Assembly (NCBI GenBank): GCA_031763025.1
Contig: JASSKH010000010.1
Coordinates: forward strand, 12,727,427 to 12,791,426
Direction of reading: 5' to 3'
DNA length: 64,000 nt
Source: Macrocystis pyrifera
Taxonomy: Eukaryota; Sar; Phaeophyceae; Laminariales; Laminariaceae
How positions within the stretch are numbered: position 1 is the stretch's first letter; each line of letters starts with the position of its first letter. The position numbers and the translations under genes were made by a program. This document shows positions 10,568-23,196 of this stretch, in pieces. The notes beneath the pieces were generated by a model that saw only the letters and a program-made list of their open reading frames with translations, did no database searches and was not told the origin of the DNA.

Positions 10568-13500
10568 TCAGACAACTCCATCCTGATAAACGCTGTGCCA
10601 GTGCTCGTTCAACATGTACCTGTCGACACCCCCTAGTGCCCCGGCAGCTGCTGCTAAAGCGTACTTGTGTCTCCAGACCTTTGTCGCGCCCACCTCGTGT
10701 CGTTCGTCGTACAGCCCACACGTCTGCCGAGCCAATCCTCTGTGTGCTCTCGTACTGTCAGGCCGGTGTGCGGTGTTCGCGGGTGGAATGGACACCGGGG
10801 CAGGGCACAAATGGTACATGTGAACATGTCGCCGAATCGCATTGAGCGGGAATATGGATGGGTGCGTCCCAGAATTTCCTTGCAGCCGGTACGTCGGGTG
10901 TAGGGTAACTGGGTCAGCCTTTTTGGTCCTGCCCCGCCCGCACGTAACGTATTCGTAAACAAGTACCCACTCCATCGTGGGCCCCACGACATGATCTTGT
11001 GAATCCGGGCGCGCGTTGCCCTCATGGTCGAAAAAATACAAGATTTTACCCAACGTGACGTTTCCGTCACCGGCCAGGCCGTTGTCTCGGGCGTGAGGGT
11101 TCACGTAGATCTCAATATCCTCTCCGGCGCCGTCTCCGACTGCCCAAGCGCGTGGTGTTGGCCCTGTGTTCGTAGCAGACCGCGCATTCCCACCTTTCCA
11201 CCGTCCCATGCCGCTGCTGGCCCGTGGTGGCGCCCCGTGCTTAAACCGAGAACAGCGTATGCTGTCCTTCACAAGCTTTCCCGCCGTCCAGCACCGAGGA
11301 CACTCCGGCTTACCACAGCGAGGGTCCTCGGAGCGTCGTTTGCAACTATACCATACCCGCGCGGCCTGCAACAGACTTGCCTCGTGGGGTAAAATCTTGC
11401 TCTGAGCGACAGACGTTTGCCAACTCTGCTCTCCCTCTACCCTTCCTGGAGCGTCTTGCGCGGATTCTTCAACTCGCACGATTTTCGCGTCCCACTTCGC
11501 GGCGCCCGCATATCGGCCCGCTGCGGCCGCGCGTGTCGGTTCTGTCGCCTTGTCCGGGTCAACCGGGCTTTCGATCCCCCCCTCTCTCAGACAGCCAGCC
11601 AACCTTTCCAGAACTCGGCTACAGCCGGCGCCAGGTTTCACCAAGCGTGTGATAGGTCGCTTATTTACCCTGTCAAAGCTCGACGCCAACCACGGCTGGC
11701 TTCTACGGCATCTGCCTAAAGCCAGTGTCGTGTTTACCCGCCGCATATGATGCGCCGCTGGGTCTCGGCCAGAGCCCGATTTGTTAGCCCTCTTATGACG
11801 CTGGTGTCCAGCTTCGCCTTCTGATGCGTCGAGAGGGGCACCTAGGACGAAAAGGACGAGAAACAACGGTTGTAGGAGGCGTTCTACGATAGAGGTTCAC
11901 CCTAAATTTTCTGAGGCTCCTCGCTTGAGGAGCTCCACACCTCACCCGAAAACTGAAATCAGCCAAAACTAAATTGCATCCCGATGAATAATCCCATGAC
12001 CCAAGTATATATATACAAACGTCATTTTTCGAAACAACATTGGCATTCCGACGATTTTGGGATAAGGAGCCCCGTCATTCAGAAAATATTTTGCCGGAAA
12101 TATGCTACCTCCATCGCAGAACGCGTCGTACGTGGGAGGTCAAGACGTTAAATTGGACAGAAGCGGAATGTGTGCACAATACTGAATGAAGTTCATAGTG
12201 AAGTGGTACGTACATATTCAGACCGTACCGACACATGTCGGCATGCATGACCATATCGAGGCTTGGAGGGAGAAAACTGTGTGTGTGGGAACTACTCCAA
12301 ACTGGCATATACACGCACCATGGTCCCTTATAGAGTCCGCGAAATGGAGCCAGCTATGGGTGCTAGTCCGAACGCCTTCCCTGCCGTGAATCTCTTTGGC
12401 AGTTTGCACCTGAATTCGCAACAAAGATGTATGGTGCAGGAGTCTCAAAATCTTGCAAGGACATTTTGAAGGTGTTCATCTGCAAAGAGATATCGACCAT
12501 CACCTCCAACAGGAACATCTGGAGCCACAGGAAAATTAACGCAAGTTCGACCTCGACTTAGCAAAATAGCAATATTTTCGTTGTAGTACGACGTATGCAG
12601 CGCATGGTCTTTCATGGAAGTTGGATTGCTTTCGTACATAACGCTCTTTCACCTGTATCCATCTTTTCCAAACTACACGGAAGATAGTCTGTAACACACA
12701 CGTTCCCTATATCGTTCTCGGTCACACGCACACACTATATATATGCCCTTCATGGTGAAACACTCATGCTTACATAGTCCCCGGCCCTGGTGTGTACTTG
12801 AGAAATGGCGGCGTCCGTGTACTCTCTGCCCCGGCAAGCAAAGGAAAGTGAAGAAGACGTCTGCAGGTACTTCCGCAGTAGCTCCAAGGTATTGTTGTCG
12901 CTTGCGCCTCCCCAACTTGTACGCATCGCGCTGAGCTCCGTGTGCTTCAAATACGTCCTCTAAAGCGGTAAACAAGGCACAGGTGCAGGGTCATACATCC
13001 GCCACACCACTTCATTGAACATTTTATCTATCGCGAACTATAAAGTGTTGATGTCGCAGCCAACACGACGTCGCTGCCAGGGCCGGTCCTAGCGGGGGGG
13101 AAAAAACCCCCCCAAAAAAAACGCAATATAAAGAACAGACTTTCGTTCTTCGTGAAAAACAGCAGGTTCAGTCCTAACGAGAAAAAACAAAACGAAAAAA
13201 AAAAACGAAACAAAAACAACAAGCCGGGTCCAATTTTTACGCGGTGCAATTTTCCAGAATGACTCAACCGCCACAGCACGTGATTCCCGGCTATAGCGCT
13301 CGACAGCCGCGGTGGACAGACACAACTCGCACACGTGAGGCACCTTTCCCAGCAGGCGCTTCTCGTGGTCCAACCCGCACCTTCCGGAGTGCTCTAGAAC
13401 TTGTGTATCGGCCATCGCTGTTCGATGGCAGACGTTTGAATATTGAGTGGGACTCAAAATATACCGGCACAGCCACTTCCTGATCCCCCGGTTTCTTGCG

Positions 13501-16500
13501 AGGGCACCCCATGGTGATTCCCTACCCATATATGCTCGCGCCGTCAGCAGACAAGCCACGTAGCAGCCACATGCACTATCTCGGGCATCGTGCGCTTGCC
13601 AAACCGGCCGAAGAAACATTATCGGAACTTCATCCCAACGCTTCGAGCCCCACCTATGTTCCTCTTCGACCCTGGGTATCCCATATTTCGATTATTTGGC
13701 ACCCATTTCGTTTTTTAGAAATCCTTTGGGACTAAAAAAAAATGAAATGTGAAAAGGGAGGCATCGGGATCTCTACTCCTAATTTTTTTAATTTGACCAA
13801 TAAAATTCGCGTGCTCTTTAGTACTGCTGTTCGTACTTTATTTCGTTTTTTCCTTCGTTTTTTTTTTTCCCCCCGTTAGGACCGGCCCTCAGTGTACAAA
13901 GCCGGTGCGGCCGCATGCGTGGACATCCCCCGACCCTCGTGCAGCAAAGCGGATATTTATGTCGGATGCGCATTTTAGAAGAGGGCTCACCCATGACCTG
14001 CAGAAGATGGCCGCAACTTTTACCATATGGCATACAAATCTACGCGCTAGCGCTCTTATCGACAGGGGACCTGCCGCCCTCGCTCGTCGTGAACCTTGGA
14101 CAGGGCACTCAGGCAACAAAATACGCGTAATGGAGAACGGCACTCACTACGGTCTGGACGGACACGAGAACCTCCCGAAAGACGATGAGCTGAATGCACC
14201 CAAGCAAGGCCTTATGCGAACCCGTCAGAGACGGGTAGTCAGTAACGATGTCCTTCAGCGGCAACGCCCCAGGCCCATACAGGCTACCTCGCTGGCGAAG
14301 GATCGCCGATACTAGGGTCCGACCTGGTTGTGACAATAGTCCAACAAAAAATTGATGCACCTGCGACAGGTGATTCTTGGCGGAGTTGCGAGAACGAGCG
14401 GAAAGGGGAATCTGTCAAGGAGTAGTGGTAGTTTTTTGCAGGTGGATCGCAGGCGTGGGTGGCTTGCACGTCGATTAACGCCCTATACGTTTTCAGTGTA
14501 ACCATCTGGCGTAGGATGTCCGCACGACTCATATAGGGGCACGATGTTCGTGCTACGGAATCACGCCCGGTGGATTTCCGGTTGAATTTGCGAGACAAAC
14601 GCCCGGAACGATTGGAGCCTAGCAGAATGTTTGGTTTTTCAACCCGAGAGCGATGACACATCGTCTAACAGGTGACTTATGCCAGGCTGTGATAGTCTCC
14701 ATTACTCGACTGGACCAACTTACAAGATGATTCAGGTGTAACACTTCAGGGGGGCACGATTCGCTCGGGTGGTGGACGCACACTCGATCGTAGATGGCAC
14801 TGAGAGAGTCGCCTGGGTGAGGTTGGGCCAGTCCCAGATCCCTCGACAGTCTCGCTTCGGAAACTGATCCTGCCCGTTCTTTCTTCAACCGAAGCAGGCC
14901 TTCCTCGATCTTCCAACGCGTCCGCTTATTTTTTTTTATATCGTAATTTCTGTCGCCGAGGTCACCCCCCTGTGCACCTACCACTTGGCTCTGGGTGACA
15001 TTGCAGCTCGTGCAAGGATGGATCGTCGAATTTGTTGGGACCTTGCAGTGCAGAAGTGCAGCACGTTGCGGGGCGTCTACCACGGCCGATTGCAACCCTC
15101 CGCGGCCAAACACCTGTAACCGGTCGGATGTGGGAGGGGGAGGAGGGACAGCACGCATGCACGGCAAGGCATATGTACCACGCGATCCACCTCACAGTTT
15201 GATAGCACGAGATGTCGCCCACAGCCCTGATGAGGTCACACTCCAATATTATGACGCCCTCAGGTTCGAGCGACGTTGCAACCTGCCTATATATCGTGGC
15301 AGCAGTGCACGTCGAGTGTATTCAGAGAAAACAAAACTTGACTGAACTTCATTGGTAGCACTGCCGCGCGTACGTAACGCGTAAAAACAAAACAGACATC
15401 GCCCAAGGTAGCTTCTGAGGGAAAATAAAAAATGAAACACACACATATATTCAGATACGTTCGCAACAGGCACCAGGCGCTTGTGAGGGAGAGAGGTAAC
15501 ACAGGACACGATGAAGCTCCTATTTCAGGGTAGATTCCAACCAATCAATCCAACCAATCGTAAACAGCAGCGATTACCTTCTGCTTGGAATGTGAAGTCC
15601 CCCCCGTAGGGTCACGTAAAGAAATATTTGCGAAGAAGCCCTTCTCCAGGAGCCCAATAACGCCGCACGACACGGCCATGGCTCCGTCGCAGGTTGCACC
15701 GGGGTTCGCAACCGACACTGGGTGCATGTGTCGCTTCAGGCGCAACAACGCCCTATCCAGGCAGGGAAGATTGAAATACGTTGCTCCCTTGGAATGCTTT
15801 GAAGGGAAGGGTCAACGGAAACATGCCGGAAAGGTTTTATGAGAGAGGTTTTACTACTGACTTGTCGCGGAATACATCAGCTATATATATCAGAACAACA
15901 TACGCTGGAGTCCAACAAATGTATATTGGAGCACCGCGGGTCAACTTGTATCTCTCTTTTTTGACACACATGTCATATTGGTCGACCGTTCTGACGATAA
16001 ACTCCACTCACCGCGTTGGTCATCCCCCACACATTGAAGTCGTCCACGTACAGACTGATTGGCAAGCTAATGAAGGGCAGATGGCCAACGTTGTGGTTGA
16101 CGTCGGGGGCTCGCATGTCCGGGAAGTTTTCGTTTGCGCCTCCAGCACGCCTCCACGGCCTGCTACGGTGGAGAATATGATACCTGTGACTTCCTCTTTT
16201 GCGTTTGGTGAACCCGGAACAAACGAAAGACCAACCTTCACGCCGTTCACCCTCTTTCCAAGGTAAATTATGTTTGCCCTCAGATGCCTCCTTCTCAGTG
16301 AATACCTCGCACAGGTCAAGAAGGTCGCTTGGGTCATGCAGCGTTACTTCAGCGTGGCTGCCCTGCTCTTCCCACACTCGCACTAGACCATGCCGACGAA
16401 AGTCGCGATGGGAATGGTCGACGTCGAGGACCTCGTTACTGTTGCGAAAACACCGCACAACCACAACAAGTCGTTGAGTCGCTTCGTCGAAGAACACTCT

Positions 16501-18042
16501 CAACATGCGGCAGGGCACCTGATGAGCTGTATCTTCGCCTTTTGCTCGCAAGTCGCACATTACGGTATCAGAAATGTACACCACCCTGCCCCCTTGCGCT
16601 ACGATACCGTCCGAACTGTTCATTGGCATGGCAGAGGCTAAACGCCCATGCATATACGTGCGACGAGCGTTGTTTACAGGACGTGTTGCCATCGCGAACA
16701 AGTGGTCGCTCGCGAGACCATTCTGCGTAGCTACAGCTCCCTTCAATACGGCCCCTCCAGGATGCGCCATCATCTCCTCCATCGCAGACGGGTCCCGTAA
16801 TAGCTCTTCGAGCACAAGATTGATGGGGATGTCGTATACGGACACGGGACCCTTTCCTCCTTTTCCTTTCGACGTTTTTTTGCGGGCAACACTGTGAATC
16901 CATAACTCGAAGAGAGGTAGGTAGTCTCGGATTCGAGACATGAAGTGTTCACCGCTCGCCGGAATGTCGTGAATGTTCAGACCCCTTCCTTCTCCAGCAC
17001 CGTCACCCTTCTCGCCGTCCACGTACTTTAGGATGGCAAACAAATCGCTCATTCCTACCCTGGAGATTTGATGCTTGAAACCAAAGACAAATAACAGCAT
17101 CACTGTCAGGCTTGGAAAGGGGGTGTAATCTTTTATTTTCTGCTCACCAAATTGTACGCGTTCCCTTATCACGTCGCCCTCAATGCACTTGCCTCCAAGA
17201 GAATTGAGAAGGCCACGGTGGATATCTCCCAAAAATGGGCAAGGAGGGCCTCGTTCCATTCTCGGCCTGTCTTCGGATGCGTCGGGAGACCCACCATGTT
17301 CACTGTCGTCCTCGTCCGTGTTCCCTCGCCCATTGCCATGTTGTTTGCTTCCGCCACAGGTGAGACTGCCGGTCTCGCTGCCACAGGACAAACTCCTTGC
17401 GTCGTCGTTCTCGCCGCCTGCCCAGGATTCCAGACTCCTTTCGTCGTCCCAATCGTCAGGTTCTTCCCGCGCGCGTCCTCCTGCCCCATCATCCGTGCTG
17501 TCTTCGCCAGCATTCGATGGCAGGGACGTGCCAACACCTGGAGAAACGTGTGCGCCTTCTTCCTGGCGCTCGTCACCACCACCACCACGGCTCAAGCAAG
17601 GATGAGCTTCCTCTCTTCGAAGCGCGCTTCCTCCCTCGTACTCGTTGCACGGGGGAGTAGGTACAGGGTTTTCCGGCGTGTCTGTTTCACGATTTTCCCA
17701 ATTTTGCTCAACGGACTCACCGTTCCCATCGACATTTCCTGTTCCCACAGTGTCGGTAGCAGCGATAGGGTGGGCTCGGCGCAAGTAGCGCCTTCGGGAA
17801 GCACGTCTCAAGTATTCGCTTAAAGATTCGTCGCCAGGTACGCCTGATGGTCGACGACGCACGTCACCTGTTTCGTCGTCCGTCCTGCTTTCTTGTTTCT
17901 GTTTCCAATGAGCGCGGAGTTCTCTGTCTCGGATAAACACTACCTTGCAATCGGGGCATACGAACCCATCCCCCCTACGGCGTTTCTTCTCTGGTCGTGG
18001 TAAGGCGTCCGGGGTTTCACTCATATCGTCCGACAGTGTCAT
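10568..18042 (-). CDS. CACTA/EnSpm-like transposase, multi-exon (left arm copy)
   Basis: Probable DDE-type transposase acting on the ends of a DNA transposon in the nucleus. Coding blocks, transcribed right to left: 18042-16012, 15787-15578, 15113-14724, 14360-14148, 12959-12774, about 12645-12445, and about 11841-10568 (stop after VYQDGVV). I start at the first ATG (18042); the open frame extends 14 codons upstream to a GTG. Exon 1 has a zinc-finger-like C-x2-C-x12-H near residues 29-45, then a long acidic low-complexity part, and ends with LPISLYVDDFNVWGMTNA. Later blocks carry IHPCTSCNVTQ and LGDRNYDI motifs, and the last block carries a C-terminal FPLNAIRRHVH motif. These fit the CACTA-like superfamily by memory only. 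The first six blocks join in phase 0 with GT-AG borders. The 3' region is frame-intact here but frameshifted in the other arm. The exact 3' exon borders are uncertain. Confidence 0.6.
13080..13888. mobile_element. TIR element C inside a transposase intron (left arm)
   Basis: Third copy, with ends 'gggccggtcctagcgggggg' and 'ccccccgttaggaccggccc'. It lies between coding blocks 14360-14148 and 12959-12774 of the minus-strand transposase gene, so it appears to sit in an intron and need not disrupt the protein. The flanks 'gctgcca' and 'tcagtgt' show no clear target duplication. Confidence 0.75.
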
Positions 18043-18295
18043 GGGAACACGGAACGAACAAGACGACGCCAGACGTGGTGCCACATGTTTTTGAAACGTT
18101 CCTCCTTCGTATCCCGCCGCATAAACGCATACGCCTCCGAGTAACTACTGAAACCCGTTTCTGTTCCAAAAACCAAGCCCCGGCGGGCACACGCGACAAC
18201 CCTCCCCACAACTCTCCACATCGCTCACACCAACTCAACCAACCCGAGACATACCACGAACACGCTTCTCGCAGTAGCCAGCGCACTGGAAGACA

Positions 18296-18757
18296 ATGCA
18301 CCCCTCCAGGATGAGCATCCCCAACAGGTATGATGACCGCGCTCGCCGAAGTAAGACCGCTGGTCGCAAAGCCAGGCTGAGCGGTGAAGTTGTCGGTGAC
18401 GGCAGCAACACCAACGAAGCCGGAGGCTGGAGCGCGTCCGCATCGCCATCTTCCGACGGGGTAAGGCGGGGCTCTGGCTCTGGAGACCGGGCACCTTCGG
18501 GCGACGGACTTGGCAACAAGCGTGGTAGAGAACGCACCCCGAGCCCTCGTCGTGAACGACAGCAGGTGAGAGCAACGCCACGAGACGGTTTAGAGTTTGT
18601 GTTCGGCATTTCAAATAAAAAAACACAACGAATTGTGCACGGTTTGTTGATCCGAATTCAAATATTTCAGCTCTTTACCTGCTCAACCGACCACCCTCCT
18701 GCTGTGACCTCGACCAAGGTTGTAAACTGCCATCTATATCCTGTAAGCGATGAATAG
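18296..18757 (+). CDS. Hypothetical Ser/Gly/Arg-rich open frame upstream of the transposase
   Basis: A 153-codon ATG frame, divergent from the transposase, rich in Ser, Gly, Arg and Asp (GDRAPSGDGLGNKRGRER). I do not recognise it. The opposite strand is also open (124 codons at 18235-18609), so neither frame is secure. The interval could equally be the 5' leader or promoter of the transposase gene. Mirror at 30909-31370 on the minus strand. Confidence 0.2.
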   Translation: MHPSRMSIPNRYDDRARRSKTAGRKARLSGEVVGDGSNTNEAGGWSASASPSSDGVRRGSGSGDRAPSGDGLGNKRGRERTPSPRRERQQVRATPRDGLEFVFGISNKKTQRIVHGLLIRIQIFQLFTCSTDHPPAVTSTKVVNCHLYPVSDE

Positions 18758-18799
18758 CACACCTGGCTTGTAGATTGATCATTTACACATCCCCACGGC

Positions 18800-20700
18800 A
18801 GCAAGGACCCTGCTTGTCGAGTAAGAAACGTAGATAATGGTACGAGCTTCGACTTGTACGAGGCTTTTCCACTGCTGTAGGGCTGGCTCCTTCGTTTTTC
18901 AGACTATATATTCTGGTATAAAATAGTACGGCATTCGTACGTACGTGTTTCGGTAAAATCACCTCACGAATATATACACAATGCAGCTCGGCCATAAGCC
19001 GCCAGCAGGCGCATCGTGACAGCAGCCGACGCATCCCTGCAGCTTGAAGCGGTATGTATTATCGATTTCAGTATTGTACCATGGACAACGACTCCTGGGG
19101 AGGGTGTCACTATTTAGTCAGTACTCGTATACACATACACTAAAACAACAGTAGTTTATGCTCGTACGTGGTGCGTCCATATTGTCTGTGGTCATTATGG
19201 TGTAAGTCAAGCCCCCAGCGGCACAGCTGTTCTCGGTGCTCGGTAGAATTACGTACTACTGCTGTGGAATGACACTCTAGAGGCACGTTATGATTGGGGT
19301 TAATGGGGCAGACACTACACGAACAAGTTTAGCCTCTGATGCTAGTGATTGCAGTTTCCATCGCCACAACCCAAGCCTTGACCAATGCGGCCGTCCCTAT
19401 CGAATTGAGTGCTGCTGCTCTCAAAAAGTTTGTGGCAAGTGATGGTGGGGTCTACGGTACGAATTTCGGGGGGCACACACAATGAAAATCGTGGGCTTAA
19501 AAAATATAGCAATCGGAGTGTTTGCGTTTTTTTTTTTTTTTTACTTTTACTTGTCCAAATATTCTCCCGAGGTAACTTTTTGAAGTAAATTTTTGAAAAA
19601 AAGGCAAAAAAGTACTTCAGCGAAGTCAGGATTTCATCAAAAGTTGCTGTACCTTTTGGCTCTCTGTTTCATTGGCCTACACGCACCGAGTGTTATCCCG
19701 ACGCAGAACGCAACTGAAATCTGGAAGGATAAAAAATCCGAGCATCTTCCATGCCACCATGCTCCTTCCCGTACGCATCACGACAATCGCTAGGAGCGCA
19801 GAGGCTCGAGAGGTGTAGCTTGAGTATAGCGCGCACGAGCGGCGTTGGATCGTGCCAGCGGGTCGCCGCCGCTGCCACGGTACACGCTTTCGCCCGCTTG
19901 GTGACGACGTGGAGGATGCGTCGTCCCAAAAAGGACTCGTATTCACACTCGTATTCGTACTCGTGCTCGTAGAGAGCGCGACAGCATGACAGCTCGTCGT
20001 GTATCATTTCGATTTCACCATACTACGGCTGGTGCAGCAGCAGCAGCAGCAGCAGCAGCGGCTTAGGCAGCAATCCAAAAATGCAGCTGGTTGGTGCTGG
20101 CGCTGGTGCTTGCTGGTGCTGGTGCTGGTGCTGACGCTGCTTGTTTTTGTTGCTCAAGCTGCCCCTAGCTGCGTCTAGCGCCAGGTAGGTACTGCTTGCT
20201 GTGCTGCTGCGTGTAGTCGTGGGATGGCTGTGGTGGCTTCGTGGTCAACTGTGCCGCCGAAACATTGCTGGACTGCCATTGCTACTCGCACGCTGTTTTT
20301 TGTCCGTTCACAGCGTTCGTTCTTTTTTTGTTTGCCGCGTTGCCTCACGTTCCCACTTCCCTTCTTATTTTCGGAGGCGTCGCCTGCAGGATTTGGTTTA
20401 CCTCACTCGCAAACACACCGAAATCAGGAAGGGAAGGAAATTCACTTTTTTTAGCGGAAGTAAAGTTTTTTTTACCTCTATTGCAAACACTCTATTATAG
20501 ATTTTGTTCATTATTATTCCGTCATAATACATATCGTCTCACGTTGTTGAACAGTACCCGTACTTTATCGAGCGCAGATGACGCGCTTCAGGATACAGAT
20601 GCCCTTGCAGCAGCAGCTATTCCACGACTAGCCGGGTGGGAACACTCCCCTCTTTGTTCAGGGCTAGGTGCCACAACCAATGACCGGCTTGTACCCTTGA
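18800..20700. other. Intergenic region between the two divergent arm genes (left; mirror ~28968-30866)
   Basis: Separates the transposase (minus) from the unknown gene (plus) and would hold their promoters. It contains a (GAGTAC/GAATAC)n-like stretch near 19935-19975, a CAG trinucleotide array near 20035-20060 and a GGTGCT-type minisatellite at 20090-20150. A 104-codon minus frame at 19693-20007 contains the Tyr/Glu run EHEYEYECEYE, made by the microsatellite, and I do not trust it as a gene. Confidence 0.5.
20035..20062. repeat. (CAG)n trinucleotide microsatellite (mirror ~29606-29634)
   Basis: About nine CAG/AGC triplets, followed by drifted GGTGCTGGCGCT words to about 20150. Both are repeated as CTG and AGCACC words in the right arm. 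Confidence 0.85.
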
Positions 20701-20706
20701 TAGCAC

Positions 20707-23154
20707 ATGGTTGCACGCGTGATGGAAATACGAACCGATATCCGGCACGACACGCAGCTCGCAAACATGAGTTTTGACGAAAACCGCAATGGTCGCGGCC
20801 AAGGTGTCTTTGATATTTTTCAATGTAAGCAGTCCCCCGATGACACTCACCCATACACTTCTCCTCTTTTCCTATTTGTGCCTATGCACGGTTATTTTCT
20901 GCTGGTGGAAGCTACCTTTCACGGTTTGTCTATGAAGAACACACTAGGCGCGTACCTCCCGCGCGTCCTTTGTTGGAGCCCTGCTTTTGTTTCGTTGCGT
21001 TTCTTTCGGTATTTTGTTCTCCTTGCGTGCTGTGCACACCCCGCGCTGATTATGTTGCACTCACACAACAAACTGCACATATTGACCCCCTCCCCGCCCC
21101 TTACCTCCCATCTCCCCCCCCCCCCCCCCCCCCCCCCCCCACCGCCTTCATTCTTCTTTGCCAGAAAGGGAAAGGTAAGGCGCGCGCCCTTTCCACCGAC
21201 CCTTCCTTACCTCACAAGCGAAGCAGCCCAACGGCCGGTACACCTCAGCCGTCTGCGGGATCGTCATTTCACCACCGGTCGGTGGACCCAGGACGTGGTG
21301 CTGGTGCTGTCGGTGTCGACCCGTCTGCTTCCAGGGCCGGGGGGGTGCGGGGGGGGGGGGGGGTGCGGCGTGTGTCACGCCGTCCCCTGGCACCGGCAAC
21401 CCGAGCACCCGGAGCATCTTGGACTTCATGTCCAAGATGGGGGGGGTCATGCACCAGATGCAGCAACAGCTGGCGCAGCAACAACAGGTGTGACGCGGAG
21501 GCTTTTTTGCTGTGGTATTGTGGCGGTGTCCTGATGCTTAAACGCTTTTATCGGCGTTCCATGTGTCGGTAATCCCATTGTAGTGTGCGGGTTTCTGCGT
21601 GTCGCAAGCGTTGTACCATCTGAAGTGTGTAAGGGTGAACGACTTTATTGCCGCTCCGTGCCCGACGACGGGTAGTAATATATGCCTCTGCCAAGTATTT
21701 GCGCGGTGTACAAGGGCAGCAGCGCAGTTTGGTTAGGACATCACCGAAATAGTGCACAAGTTTTTGTGCGGCTTTTATTGTTTAAGCCTCGCATCGTGCG
21801 ATAAGGCGCAGTTTTGCTCTTTGCGGTGCGACCCGAGTTTGTTTTTCAGCAAACACACCGTGTGGTGCTGGGCGGGCTTCTTTTGTTTACGGTCGTGCGG
21901 CGTGGTTCCGCGTGCTTATCCGTTGAGGACTTGTTTCCTGCGACCCGGTTGAGCGTGCATCGTACCCAATCCGCGGGCTTTCACGGCGTACCCGAAGGTT
22001 CACACGATAGCAACACTGCACAATAATAGTACAGTGCGGGGCGCTCCCGTCTTCGCTAGCATACGGTGCTTGTTGCCAGAATCCACAGCTGTTCTATACA
22101 ACGATGTACTTGAATTGTGAAAGTTCATTGACTACAATTAAGGGTCGTACGGTGTGCCTTGTGCTTGACCTTGACAACCTATTGTGCAAACAAATTATGT
22201 AGAGCAGTGCGTGGATTACAAATATTACAACTACCAATGCTTTGACGTACACTGTGTTGTGTGCTTTCGACTTAGAAGCACCCTGGCGTACTGGACTAAC
22301 ACCAATGGTTGGGCATGGCGTAGTCTGAGGTACAACGCTGATGCGTACTTTGAGGTAAATTGGTACTGACGATTACAACGTCACATATCACCTGGCGTCA
22401 TGGTTTGTACGTTTATAACAATTCGGTGAAACCGCTCCGCGCAATATGCACGGCGCGTTGTATGACCTACCGATGAAGTAGACGGCGGGGCAGGATGCGG
22501 ATTTTTTGTCATTCACGTGTTGCGTTGCGTTGCGGTGCTTAATGTCATCGTCGGTCTAAGTTTCGAAAAATGTTCAGTCATCGAACCCCCTCGCGACACA
22601 AGAATGGACCGCACCGCCAAAGTCGTTTTGGGCAATCTGTGCTGCGATTGGTAATGTTTTTATCTTGCATGCTACTTGCGTTCTCACGACGCCGAGTGAT
22701 CCGTTATTCGTCGTCATTGCAACACGACGGTCCTTAAGGCGCCTAAAGACTCTTCGACTACCGAGGAGGACGTGGTAACGGGTGTTTCGAGGTTTCAGCC
22801 CGGGACGCCCTCAAGAACGCGAAGTCAAAGGGCGTCGCTCGGGAGCGCAGTGTACGGGCGTACATGACGGTGTTTTATTCTGGCGCTTCCATCGGCGCCA
22901 ATAACGCAAAGCAGGAGGGGGTAATTCCGAAGCACCCCTCACACCAGGAATGTGGGAGCAACCACGTTCTCGCTGCTGTGGTGAAGTTCATTCGGTGGGA
23001 AGGGTCCGTCCGCGAGGACGACAAGCGCAGTGAGTTGTATAGTGTTTACAATGCGTTCTAAATGTCTAAATGACGAAAACAGCGGAAGGCATTGTTGGAT
23101 CGATTTTATTATCGTGACCACAGGATAGTCCGTGCGGTTGTAGTTGGGGGGGGT

Positions 23155-23196
<42 letters not shown>

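Noticed and set aside
20707..21534. One continuous 275-codon frame on the left arm
   Set aside because: It runs through a poly-C tract and in the right arm ends in a different frame. The splice-bounded exon 21165-21487 is a better reading.
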